A stretch of DNA of 21,398 nt, from contig JBKBRC010000040.1 of NCBI GenBank assembly GCA_046292345.1, positions 1 to 21,398 of the forward strand, written 5' to 3'. This DNA comes from JBKBRC01 sp046292345 (GTDB taxonomy: Bacteria; Bacteroidota; Rhodothermia; Rhodothermales; Rubricoccaceae). The position numbers and the translations under genes were made by a program. Position 1 is the first letter of the stretch; each line of letters begins with the position of its first letter. Below are positions 8,707 through 17,584 of this stretch, piece after piece. The notes beneath the pieces were generated by a model that did no database searches, was not told the DNA's origin, and saw nothing but the letters and a program-made list of their open reading frames with translations.

Positions 8707-11203
8707 TGAGCGTGCGCGTGGTCGCGAAGGCGTCGCCCGCCACGCGGACCATGTAGAGGCCGGCGGGCAGGCCCTCCGTAGCCACGTCCAAACGGAGCGC
8801 GTCGGTCACGGGCGCGTCGTGGAGCACGCGCACGAGGCGACCGGTGGCGTCGTAGAGCGTCGCGCGCACGTGCTGCGCCTCACGCACGCGCAGGCTGAGC
8901 GTGGTCGCCTCGCGGACCGGGTTGGGGCCGGGGCCCTCGAGCGTGAAGGCCGCCGCGGGCGCGCCCTCCTCGGTACTCGTAGACGCGCCGAAGAACTGGA
9001 GCGCCCAGCGCAGCAGCGAGCCCGTGTCCTGGCCCGCGCCATCGCAGACGCGGAGCGTCCAGGTGCCCTGTGCCTGCTGCCCCGAGAAGTCAGCCATGGC
9101 GCCCAGCGTGGCCGTGCCTGGCTGCCCGCGCTCGGGCCGGCCCTCGAGGGCGTAGAATGGCGCCGCGACGCTGTGCGCGGGCGAGGAACCGAAGACGCCG
9201 GCCGCCCCGGTGTCGCTGACGAGCACGTTGAGGTTGTCGGCGCTGGTGCCGTTGGCGCCCGAGCCGACGCGGTCGATCAGGTGGGCCGTCGTCCCGGCCG
9301 GGCTCGTCAGGCTCACGCGGAGGTCGCCGCGCCAGGTGTGCTGGATGACGACGCCGAGCTTGAGGCGGTCTACGGTGAACGCGTCCGGCACGTCGAGCGT
9401 GGCGTTGGTCCAGGCCGGGCACTGGTTGTCCGGAATCGGGACCGTGGCGACGCTCTCGTAGGCGCGGTCTGGCGGAACGATCACGCGCACCGTCGTAGCG
9501 ATCTGGATAGGCTGCTCGAGCGAGGGGTGCGTCACGGTAGCTGTGTTCACGAGCGGCCCCTCGGGCGCGCCCGCGGCGATCGTGGCGTCGAAGCCGAGCG
9601 CGGCGTTGCCGCCGGCGGGCACGTTCACGGTCCACGTGACGCCATTGCCCGTCTGCGAGGCCGTGCCCGTGCCGGCGCTCACGTTACCGGCGAAGGTGAG
9701 CCCGGCCGGCAGCGCGTCGACGAGTTGAACGCCGGTGAGCGTCTCGGCGCCGGGGTTGGTGAGCGTGTAGACGAAGCGCACTGTCGCGCCGGCGCCCGCC
9801 TCGGGGGGCGTGACGGAGCCGGAGGCGAACAGGCCGGTGCTGTTCTCGCGCCCGTCGAGCGTCTCCACGCCCGAGCCCGTCGGGTCCAGGATGGCGGCCA
9901 TGCCGGTGTTCATCGAATGGAAGACGCGGCCGTACCAGTCGTCGGTGATGCTGGTGCAGGAGGCATAACCGCCGTGGAGCTGGCCCACGATACGCCTCTC
10001 GGGGCTGAAGAGCGGCGAGCCGGACGAGCCGCCCTCGGTCGTGCCGAGCTCCCAGTTGCCCACGCGCAGGTGCGTGCCCGTGGGCGTGGGCGTGGCGCTG
10101 AGGTAGGTCGTGATCATCGTCGGGTCGTTGTCGAACGAGATCCGCTTCTCCTCCACACGCGGGTGGTGAATGGCGACCGAACGCGGCGTGACCTGGTTGC
10201 GCCGGTCCCAGCCGGCGAGGAAGACCTGCGCTTCGGGCAGGATGGGCTGTACGAACTCGAGCACGGCCCAATCTGAAGCCGAGCCGCTGCCGCGCAGCGT
10301 CGTGCCGGAGTTGAACTGGGCGCGGCTGCCGTTGCCCGGTCCGCCGCTCTGGGGCGAGCCCGGCGGGCGGCAGGTCGAGTTCTGGTAGTTCCAGTAGACG
10401 ACGACCGAGGCGGCGTTGGTGGCCGTGTTGCCGCAGTGGTTGGCCGTCAGGAAGAGCGGCCGGCCGTCCTGCGCGGTGTTGTTGACGGCCGCGCCAGAGC
10501 AGACGTCCGTCCCGCCGCGCGAGTAGGCGCCGACGGAGCGGATGATGTCGCGGTAGGGATCGCCCTCGGGGCAGACCACGTCCACGTTGCAGGCGCCGGA
10601 GCGCTTCTCGGCCGCGCCGCGGCCCTGGGCGACGAGCTCGGCCTCGGTCAGGAACGAGGGCCGGAAGGCGTGCGCGACCTGTCCGAGCGTGAGCTCGAAG
10701 GCAGGCGCCGCGCCCGGCTTGGCCGGCGGCAGGTTGAGCTCGATCACCGCCTCGTCCCCGGGCACGATGGGCGTCCAGAGCTCACCGCTCTCGGCGTTGT
10801 CGGCATGCGTGAACGGGCGGTACTCCGGGGGCTGGCCGGCGGCGTAGATCCACAGCGAGGCGCCCTCGGGCAGCGCGTAGCGGGAAAAGCCGAAGTTGAG
10901 CGAATAGGCGCCCGGCGAGGCCACGACGAGCCGCCACAGGCGCGAGCCGTCGGGGCGCTCCTCCCACGTGCCGCGCGTGGCGGTCGTGAGGTCGAACGCG
11001 AACGGCTCGGCGAAGCGGTAGGCCATTTTGCCGGGCTGGTGCGCAGCGTCGTAGCGCGCGGCGAGCGCCGCGTTATCCACAGCCGGCAGCACGAGCACGT
11101 CGACGGCGCGGAGGGCACCGGCGCCGAGGGCGCTCAGAGGCTGCTGCTGCGCGTGCGCGGCTGAGGCCAGCAGTAGCGCGGCGAGAAGTATCGGAATACG
11201 CAT
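8693..11203 (-). CDS. Secreted trypsin-fold serine protease with DUF11, P-domain and T9SS sorting domain
   Basis: This 836-residue exported protease resembles lysyl endopeptidases of the S1 family. A signal peptide (MRIPILLAALLLASAAHA) is followed by an N-terminal beta-rich propeptide-like region to about residue 200. The protease domain (about 203-445) shows LFLTANHCG (His256), SDWAVLEF (Asp311) and GGSSGSPLF (Ser394), with several cysteines likely in disulfides. A DUF11-type repeat is at about 465-575. A proprotein-convertase P-domain follows at about 580-740 (HTWRGDLRVSLTSPAGT; GTWTLRVCDGAGQDTG). A C-terminal sorting domain is at about 755-836 (GPNPVREATTLSLRV; GLPAGLYMVRV). The last domain directs export across the outer membrane by the type IX system, after Sec export. 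The product is probably cell-surface or released and degrades external protein. The ATG at 11203 fits the signal peptide. Confidence 0.95.
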   Translation of the reverse strand: MRIPILLAALLLASAAHAQQQPLSALGAGALRAVDVLVLPAVDNAALAARYDAAHQPGKMAYRFAEPFAFDLTTATRGTWEERPDGSRLWRLVVASPGAYSLNFGFSRYALPEGASLWIYAAGQPPEYRPFTHADNAESGELWTPIVPGDEAVIELNLPPAKPGAAPAFELTLGQVAHAFRPSFLTEAELVAQGRGAAEKRSGACNVDVVCPEGDPYRDIIRSVGAYSRGGTDVCSGAAVNNTAQDGRPLFLTANHCGNTATNAASVVVYWNYQNSTCRPPGSPQSGGPGNGSRAQFNSGTTLRGSGSASDWAVLEFVQPILPEAQVFLAGWDRRNQVTPRSVAIHHPRVEEKRISFDNDPTMITTYLSATPTPTGTHLRVGNWELGTTEGGSSGSPLFSPERRIVGQLHGGYASCTSITDDWYGRVFHSMNTGMAAILDPTGSGVETLDGRENSTGLFASGSVTPPEAGAGATVRFVYTLTNPGAETLTGVQLVDALPAGLTFAGNVSAGTGTASQTGNGVTWTVNVPAGGNAALGFDATIAAGAPEGPLVNTATVTHPSLEQPIQIATTVRVIVPPDRAYESVATVPIPDNQCPAWTNATLDVPDAFTVDRLKLGVVIQHTWRGDLRVSLTSPAGTTAHLIDRVGSGANGTSADNLNVLVSDTGAAGVFGSSPAHSVAAPFYALEGRPERGQPGTATLGAMADFSGQQAQGTWTLRVCDGAGQDTGSLLRWALQFFGASTSTEEGAPAAAFTLEGPGPNPVREATTLSLRVREAQHVRATLYDATGRLVRVLHDAPVTDALRLDVATEGLPAGLYMVRVAGDAFATTRTLTVVR

Positions 11204-11227
11204 GGCGGAGAGAGGGCTGGGGTCTCA

Positions 11228-11274
11228 CGCCGGCGCTTCGCCGGCGCTTCGCCGGCGCTTCGCCGGCGCTTCGC
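11228..11274. repeat. 11-bp tandem array, 4 copies, upstream of the protease
   Basis: Four exact copies of cgccggcgctt lie at 11228-11271, followed by a partial cgc. They fall in the likely 5' leader of the protease gene, 25-70 bp upstream of its ATG. They also lie just downstream of a TATACT on the minus strand (11278-11283) that could be the protease -10 box. The unit contains the palindrome cgccggcg, so the leader RNA could form repeated small hairpins. Confidence 0.9.
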
Positions 11275-11277
11275 AGG

Positions 11278-11283
11278 AGTATA
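11278..11283 (-). promoter_or_regulatory. Possible -10 box of the protease gene
   Basis: The minus strand reads TATACT here, about 75 bp upstream of the protease ATG. It is identical to the core of the divergent promoter candidate at 7678-7685. A run of seven T on the plus strand (11328-11334) would be an A tract about 45 bp further upstream. No good upstream hexamer is visible, so this is a weak call. Confidence 0.3.
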
Positions 11284-11391
11284 CGTGCCGCCCCCCTCTG
11301 GCCTGGCTCGCCCTCTTTCCGGGAGCGTTTTTTTCTGGAGGCGCCCTGCCAGCCGCATCCGCAGCAGCCCTGCACGTCCCTCGTAAGGGGC

Positions 11392-11421
11392 GCAGCGGTC
11401 AGGGGTGCAGCGGTCAGGGAT
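11392..11421. repeat. 15-bp duplication spanning the asnS stop codon
   Basis: Copies gcagcggtcaggggt (11392-11406) and gcagcggtcagggat (11407-11421) are adjacent and differ at one base; a partial third copy (gcagcc) follows in the coding region. The asnS TGA is at 11414-11416, inside the right copy. The left copy repeats the TGA and preceding codons in the 3' flank. Confidence 0.85.
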
Positions 11422-12922
11422 GCAGCCGCCCGAGCATGCGCGGGAAGGGGATCGTCTCACGCACGTGCGGCAGGCCGCAGATCCAGGCCACGGTGCGCTC
11501 GAGGCCGAGCCCGAAGCCGCTGTGCGGGACAGACCCGTAGCGCCGCAGGTCGAAGTACCAGCCGAAGACCTCGGGCGGGAGCCCGTGCGCCTCCACCTGC
11601 GCCTGGAGGAACGCAAGGTCGGTCGCCCGCTCGCCGCCGCCGATGATCTCGCCGTAGCCCTCGGGCGCGAGCACGTCCATGCCGAGCGCGAGGCGGTCGT
11701 CCTCGGGATCGCGCTTCATGTAGAACGCCTTGACCGCGGCCGGGTAGCGGTGCACGATCACGGGCGTCTCGAAGTGACGCGTGAGGACGGTCTCGTCCGA
11801 GCCTCCGAAGTCGTTGCCCCAGGCGAAGCCGGCGGCCGAGTCGCGCCAGGCGGGCAGGTTGCGCAGCGTCTCCTCGATGGCGTCGAGGCGTACGTTGATG
11901 GCGATCTCGCGTGCGTCGAGGCGGCGCTTCTCGTGCTTTCTGGCCTGCCCGTAGGCGGCGCGGTTCTCGGCGCGCTCGGCCTCGAGCGCGGCGCGCTCCT
12001 CGTGCAGCGCGGCCTCCTCGGCGTCGAGCAGAGCGCGCGTCTCGGGCGAGCGGAGCAGCGCCACGGCGTCCGAGTAGGACAGGCGCGGGAAGGGCGCGCG
12101 CGCGGCGCGCGCGAGCGCGGCCACGTCGCGCTCGAGGATGTCCAGCTCGGGCCGGCACGCGGCGAGCACGTCCCCGACGATGCGCACGAGCAGTTCTTCG
12201 GCGACGGCCATGTTCATCGGCAGGTCGTAGAAGGCCATCTCCGGCTCGATCATCCAGAACTCCGTCAGGTGGCGACGGGTCTTGGACTTCTCGGCGCGGA
12301 ACGTCGGGCCGAAGGTGTAGATCTTGCCGTGCGCCATTGCCATCGCCTCGCCGTAGAGTTGTCCGCTCTGCGTGAGGTAGGCCGGCTGCCCGAAGTAGTC
12401 GAGTTCGAAGAGCGTGCTCGTGCCCTCGACGGCGTTGCCGGTCAGGATGGGCGCGTCCATCTGCACGAAGCCGTTCTCCTGGAAGTAGGCGTGGATGGAG
12501 GCGATGATGCGGTTGCGCACGCGCATGGCCGCCCACTGCCGGCGGCTGCGTAGCCAGAGGTGGCGCTGGTCCATCAGGAAGTCCACGCCGTGCGCCTTGG
12601 GCGTGATCGGGAACGGCTCGGCGAGGTGGAGCACCTCGACCGAGGCCGCGGCGACCTCCACCCCGCCCTCCTGGCGCGCGTCGGCGCGCACGGTGCCGGT
12701 GATGCGGAGCGCGCTCTCCTGCGTGGCCGCCGAGGCGGCCGCGAACGCCTCCTCGCCAGCGTCGGCGGCCGAGACGACCACCTGCACGAACCCGCTGCCG
12801 TCGCGCAGCACGAGGAAGGCCAGGTTCTTCGATTCGCGGCGGTTCTGGAGCCAGCCGCAGAGCGTGACGCTCTGGCCGACGTGCTCCGGGAGGGCGGCGA
12901 TGCGGGTAAACGGCTCGGTCAT
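11414..12922 (-). CDS. asnS: Asparaginyl-tRNA synthetase with coiled-coil insertion
   Basis: AsnS charges tRNA-Asn with asparagine in the cytoplasm. The N-terminal OB-fold anticodon-binding domain is at about 1-110 (VTLCGWLQNRRESKNLAFLVLRDGSG). The class II core follows: motif 2 FRAEKSKTRRHLTEFWMIEPEMAF (208-231) and motif 3 GFGLGLERTVAWICGLPHVRET (469-490). The C-terminal IPFPR is typical of AsnRS. The 502 residues exceed the usual length of about 460. The excess is a charged, heptad-like Glu/Arg/Ala segment at about 295-360, between motifs 2 and 3. The ATG at 12922 is 28 bp downstream of a promoter-like TAACTTCG, supporting the start. The stop codon lies in a 15-bp duplication. AspRS-like alternatives are excluded by the AsnRS-type motifs. 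Confidence 0.97.
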   Translation of the reverse strand: MTEPFTRIAALPEHVGQSVTLCGWLQNRRESKNLAFLVLRDGSGFVQVVVSAADAGEEAFAAASAATQESALRITGTVRADARQEGGVEVAAASVEVLHLAEPFPITPKAHGVDFLMDQRHLWLRSRRQWAAMRVRNRIIASIHAYFQENGFVQMDAPILTGNAVEGTSTLFELDYFGQPAYLTQSGQLYGEAMAMAHGKIYTFGPTFRAEKSKTRRHLTEFWMIEPEMAFYDLPMNMAVAEELLVRIVGDVLAACRPELDILERDVAALARAARAPFPRLSYSDAVALLRSPETRALLDAEEAALHEERAALEAERAENRAAYGQARKHEKRRLDAREIAINVRLDAIEETLRNLPAWRDSAAGFAWGNDFGGSDETVLTRHFETPVIVHRYPAAVKAFYMKRDPEDDRLALGMDVLAPEGYGEIIGGGERATDLAFLQAQVEAHGLPPEVFGWYFDLRRYGSVPHSGFGLGLERTVAWICGLPHVRETIPFPRMLGRLHP

Positions 12923-12950
12923 GCGCGCAGGAACGGGGAAGGCGGGGGGC

Positions 12951-12958
12951 CGAAGTTA
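12951..12958 (-). promoter_or_regulatory. Candidate -7 promoter element of asnS
   Basis: The minus strand reads TAACTTCG, within GGGGCGCTAACTTCG. It matches the Bacteroidota TAnnTTTG consensus except for one base. The spacing of 28 bp to the asnS ATG is right for a short leader. No TTTG is seen at the -33 position. Confidence 0.5.
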
Positions 12959-12993
12959 GCGCCCCTGCGGCCGCGGGGGCCGGCGAGCGCGCC

Positions 12994-13084
12994 CTGCGCC
13001 TCCGCGCCCCCTCTACCTCTCCGCGGCCCCTCTACCTCTCCGCGGCCCTCCTACCCCCTCCGCGGCCCTCCTACGCCTCCGCGA
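12994..13084. repeat. 19-20-bp degenerate tandem array spanning the Sua5-gene stop codon
   Basis: Plus-strand ctaccYctccgcggccc-like units start at 13013, 13032, 13051 and 13071 (spacings 19, 19 and 20). A more diverged one starts at 12994. The minus-strand stop TAG of the threonylcarbamoyladenylate synthase is at 13071-13073. Three further copies of the TAG, with the GCGGAG block that precedes it, lie in the 3' flank. The array fills most of the gap between this gene and the asnS upstream region. Confidence 0.85.
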
Positions 13085-13688
13085 TCTGGCGCAGGTGCGC
13101 CTCCGGCACGGCGCCCTCGCGGACGACCTCGAGGCGCCCCGCCGCGTCCACGCCGACGACCGTAGACGGCACGCCGGCGAGCGGCCGGCCGGCGTCGAGC
13201 GCGAGCTCCACGGCGCGGCGCAGCGCCTCGTCGACGTCGGCGAAGCGGGCCGGGGGAGGCTGCCCGGCAGGGTTGGCAGACGTCGAGAGGATGGGCGCGC
13301 CGAGCGCGGCCACGAGCGCGCGGCAGAACGGGTCCGCGGTGCGTCGGAGGCCGAGGCGGCCGTCGGGCCCGCGCAGGGCCTCCGGGGCGGCGGCGCTGCC
13401 CGGCAGGAGCAGCGTGACGGCGAGCGGCGCCTCGTGCGCCATCAGGCGGGCCAGGGGCGGCGGCACGGCGTCCAGGTAGGACGCCACGCGCGCCCACGTG
13501 TCGGTGAGCGCGAGCATCGGCTTGGCCGCGTCGCGCCCCTTGAGCTGCCGCGCACGCGCGACCGCGCCGGGCTGCCGCGGATCGGCGGCGAGGCCGTAGA
13601 CGGTCTCGGTCGCGTGCAGCACGAGGCCGCCGGCGCGCAGCACCTCGGCCGCCTTCGCGGCCCGCGCCTCGAGGGTTTCGGTCTCCAT
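13071..13688 (-). CDS. L-threonylcarbamoyladenylate synthase (Sua5/YrdC/TsaC family)
   Basis: The enzyme makes threonylcarbamoyl-AMP from threonine, bicarbonate and ATP for the t6A37 modification of ANN-decoding tRNAs. The 205-residue size is that of TsaC/YwlC single-domain forms without the Sua5 C-terminal extension. Motifs are ATETVYGLAAD (26-36), RQLKGRDAAKPM (47-58), GLRRTADP (113-120), STSANPAG (135-142) and the PSTVVGV strand (174-180). Together these form the nucleotide and threonine pocket. The ATG at 13688 begins 14 bp after the stop of the GWxTD gene, so the two are one operon. The C-terminus ends inside a degenerate tandem array. A YciO-like paralogue of other function is possible but the motif set favours the t6A enzyme. 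Confidence 0.94.
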   Translation of the reverse strand: METETLEARAAKAAEVLRAGGLVLHATETVYGLAADPRQPGAVARARQLKGRDAAKPMLALTDTWARVASYLDAVPPPLARLMAHEAPLAVTLLLPGSAAAPEALRGPDGRLGLRRTADPFCRALVAALGAPILSTSANPAGQPPPARFADVDEALRRAVELALDAGRPLAGVPSTVVGVDAAGRLEVVREGAVPEAHLRQIAEA

Positions 13689-13702
13689 GGGCGGTGAGGC
13701 CG

Positions 13703-15115
13703 TCAGCGGCGGCGGCGCAGCTCGCGCTCCCAGTCCGGGAGCGAGCGCTCGCCCGCGACGGAGGAGAAGATCTGCTCGAACTGCCCGGACGAGAACCGGT
13801 CTGCGAACACGAACTGGGCGCGGCCCTCGCCGCGGATGTTGTCGTACGTCCAGACCTCGTGCGGGGCCGTCTCGGTGTCGTTGGGGCGGCGCTGGATGTC
13901 GGTCGGGAAGCCGTAGCGCAGCACGACGCGCCCGCGGTCGGTGGCGAAGCCGGGCCGGCCGGCCTCGCGGTAGCGCTGGTTGACGACCGCGAGGCGCTCG
14001 TAGAACTGCTGCCGGGCCGCGTTGCCGGGCACTGCGGAGCCGGCGTTGCGCGCGCGCCAGAAGGCGACGAGGAACGCGCGGCGTTCTTCGTCGGTCGCGA
14101 GCGTGGCCGCCTGCTGCGTCTCGCGCGAGTTGGCGAGCACGAGCGCGTGCTCGACGTTGAGCGCAAGCTCCTCGCCGGCCATGGCGGCGTAGAGCAGCAC
14201 CTCGTAGTCGTCCTCGGCGAACGTGGCCTGCGGGCGCGCCACGCCGGGGTTGACGACGTAGATGCGGCGCGACTGCTGCGCGAGCGCCGTGTTGTCCGGC
14301 CCGAGCGCGACGAGCCAGACGTGGTAGACGCCGCTCGGCAGCGCGCTCACGTCGAAGCTGCCCGTGACGACGTCTACGGGCGCGGCGCGGCGCACCGTGC
14401 GCGTCTGCGTGGCCGCGATGGGCGCCGGCTGGTTGGTCTCGGAGACGAACGCGAGCAGGGTGTACTGCGGCTCGGGCTGCCCGTCGGTGTGGTAGACCTC
14501 GGCGTAGAACGGCACGCGCGGGAGCCCCTCGCCGTAGAACGCGTCCGGGTTGGGACGGATGAAGAGGCCGCTCTTGACCATCGGGTCCGAGGGGTCCTCG
14601 GCGGGAGCGATGCGGCTGGCGACCTGGACCGACGAGATGGCCACGCGCCCGCGCGCGGCGTAGGCCGGCACGGCGACGTCGGTCACGAGGCGCACCTCGG
14701 GGCGGCCGTCGGCGGCCTCGGCCACGAGCTCGAGCTCGTACTCGCCGGGCGGCACGGCGAGGCGCACCTGCTCGGTGAACACCTGGCCTTCAGGCGGCAC
14801 GCTGCCCGCCGGTAGCGTGAACCGGAAGGGGAGCGCCTGGTCCACGAGGGGCGCGCGCTGGGCGCCGCGCGGGGCGGCCGAGGCAGCCGGGCGGAGGCGG
14901 AGCCGCACCGGCAGATCGGCGCGGAGGCCCTCGTCGGAGGCGGCGAAGGGCAGCGTGGCGGCGCTAAACGAGAGGTAGACCTCGAGCAGCGACGCCTCGT
15001 CGGTGTAGAGGAACGAGCCCGTGTCGAGCGTGATGGCCGGCGCCGTCCCCTGCGCCTGCGCGGCGGCGGCGGTCAGGGCGAGGGCGGCCACGAGGGTGAG
15101 GAGCGGAGAGCGCAC
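13703..15115 (-). CDS. GWxTD domain-containing secreted protein
   Basis: This is a 470-residue exported protein. A Sec signal peptide (SPLLTLVAALALTAAAAQAQ) opens it, and a beta-rich region of about 270 residues follows. The C-terminal GWxTD domain is at about 300-470. Its diagnostic parts are FLVAFWRARN (348-357), FYERLAVVNQRYREAG (371-386) and ATDRGRVVLRYGFP (391-404). The name motif reads GFATD instead of GWxTD. GWxTD proteins are common in Bacteroidota and relatives, and I know of no firm biochemical role. The start is a GTG at 15115, the first that gives a compact signal peptide. The open frame extends far upstream, through and beyond the promoter element at 15179-15186, so it is not coding there. 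An in-frame GTG about 50 bp upstream would give a longer head. It is co-transcribed with the threonylcarbamoyl-AMP synthase and divergent from pckA. Confidence 0.9.
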   Translation of the reverse strand: MRSPLLTLVAALALTAAAAQAQGTAPAITLDTGSFLYTDEASLLEVYLSFSAATLPFAASDEGLRADLPVRLRLRPAASAAPRGAQRAPLVDQALPFRFTLPAGSVPPEGQVFTEQVRLAVPPGEYELELVAEAADGRPEVRLVTDVAVPAYAARGRVAISSVQVASRIAPAEDPSDPMVKSGLFIRPNPDAFYGEGLPRVPFYAEVYHTDGQPEPQYTLLAFVSETNQPAPIAATQTRTVRRAAPVDVVTGSFDVSALPSGVYHVWLVALGPDNTALAQQSRRIYVVNPGVARPQATFAEDDYEVLLYAAMAGEELALNVEHALVLANSRETQQAATLATDEERRAFLVAFWRARNAGSAVPGNAARQQFYERLAVVNQRYREAGRPGFATDRGRVVLRYGFPTDIQRRPNDTETAPHEVWTYDNIRGEGRAQFVFADRFSSGQFEQIFSSVAGERSLPDWERELRRRR

Positions 15116-15178
15116 GGGAGGAGTGGCGAGGCCACGTCTGGCGGACCGGATGAGCCCCCGCACGAGGGCCCCTGGCGC

Positions 15179-15186
15179 CAAAGATA
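15179..15186 (-). promoter_or_regulatory. -7 promoter element of the GWxTD operon
   Basis: The minus strand reads TATCTTTG, a perfect match to the Bacteroidota TAnnTTTG -7 element. It lies 63 bp upstream of the chosen GTG start, in the divergent gap with pckA. No clear TTTG -33 box is seen upstream. The exact match in such GC-rich DNA is the main argument. Confidence 0.6.
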
Positions 15187-15232
15187 CAGTGCGCTTTCGG
15201 CCGGCCTTCAGCCGAGCCCCGGCGCGGCCGAG

Positions 15233-15240
15233 TATCTTCG
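15233..15240 (+). promoter_or_regulatory. Candidate -7 promoter element of pckA
   Basis: The plus strand reads TATCTTCG, one base off TAnnTTTG, 79 bp upstream of the pckA ATG. It lies 46 bp from the opposed TATCTTTG of the GWxTD operon, so the two promoters are back to back with overlapping upstream regions. Confidence 0.5.
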
Positions 15241-15319
15241 GGTGTCCCTGCCCTCCCGCGCTGCCCGGGCAGCGCGGCCACCCCGAAAGCGCTTCCGTTC
15301 TTCTGCTCGTCTTTGCTCC

Positions 15320-16930
<1,611 letters not shown>

Positions 16931-17132
16931 CCTCTCCGACGGGAACGCTCGCGAGGGCGCGTCTCCTGGCAAGGCCCGGCCGCGCGAGTGCCAGCAGCAC
17001 GGCCACGAGCGCGCAGGCCCGCGCAGGTCTGTGCGATGGTCCGAAAGCGACACGGCGCCGGCGCCCCCCGGCGTTGCCGGCCAGCGTGGGCAGGCGTGTA
17101 TCGCCGACGCGAGCGTGTCCGGCCTGCGCAGA

Positions 17133-17170
17133 TTCATTCTCATGCAAATCGTTCATTCTCACGCAAATCG
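17133..17170. repeat. 19-bp direct duplication, A/T-rich
   Basis: Two adjacent copies of ttcattctcaYgcaaatcg occupy 17133-17151 and 17152-17170, differing only at the eleventh base (t or c). The sequence is far lower in GC than the flanks. No gene start or known promoter element explains it. Confidence 0.9.
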
Positions 17171-17266
17171 CCGCCAGCGAGCACGAGCACGCCAGGGGCA
17201 GTTCCGAGACCCGACCCTCCAAGGCCGCCGGCACCTGCTCGCCCCTGACGCGAGCAGGCTGCCCGG

Positions 17267-17310
17267 CCTCACTGAGGACAAAAAGATGCCTCACTGAGGA
17301 CAAAAAGATG
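17267..17310. repeat. 22-bp exact direct duplication with GAGG and ATG
   Basis: Two identical 22-bp copies (17267-17288 and 17289-17310) begin cctcactgaggac, continue with a five-A run, and end gatg. Each contains a GAGG block 9 bases before its terminal ATG, so each looks like a ribosome site plus start codon. The first ATG meets a stop after three codons; the second opens a 111-codon frame with no recognised domain. Confidence 0.9.
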
Positions 17311-17584
17311 GCCGTCCCCGCCGAGGTCTTCGACTTCCTCATCGCGGATGTACTCGTGCTCGCTGGCGCCTACCACGCGCGGCCGACGTTGCTCGCGGCC
17401 GCGCATGCCCGCTGCATGGCCTCTACTCAGACGGCCCACCATGCGCAGGAGCATCCCGGCAGCGTGCGCCCGCGGCACCAGTGGCCATACGCCGGTCTCG
17501 TACCCGAGCGCAGCGTCCCGCGCGTACCGGAGCCTCCAGACCCGGCCCTGAGGCCGACGAAGCTGCTGTGCGCGGCGACACCCG

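Larger units (their letters stand above)
16931..17584. other. 654-bp non-coding stretch between pckA and the transporter
   Basis: I find no supportable gene here. The left part (16931-17130) is plain GC-rich sequence with no recognised hairpin-T terminator. The centre holds two unrelated direct duplications, both conspicuously A/T-richer than their surroundings (17133-17170 and 17267-17310). The right part (17311-17584) is open on the plus strand but has no recognisable domain and overlaps the transporter start in another frame. The region may contain a decayed mobile element or an interspersed repeat. Confidence 0.6.

Noticed and set aside
11311..11334. Plus-strand intrinsic terminator with seven T
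   Set aside because: The possible stem before the T run is only about three pairs, a mismatch and three more, and no plus-strand gene ends nearby. The A tract more likely lies upstream of the minus-strand protease promoter.
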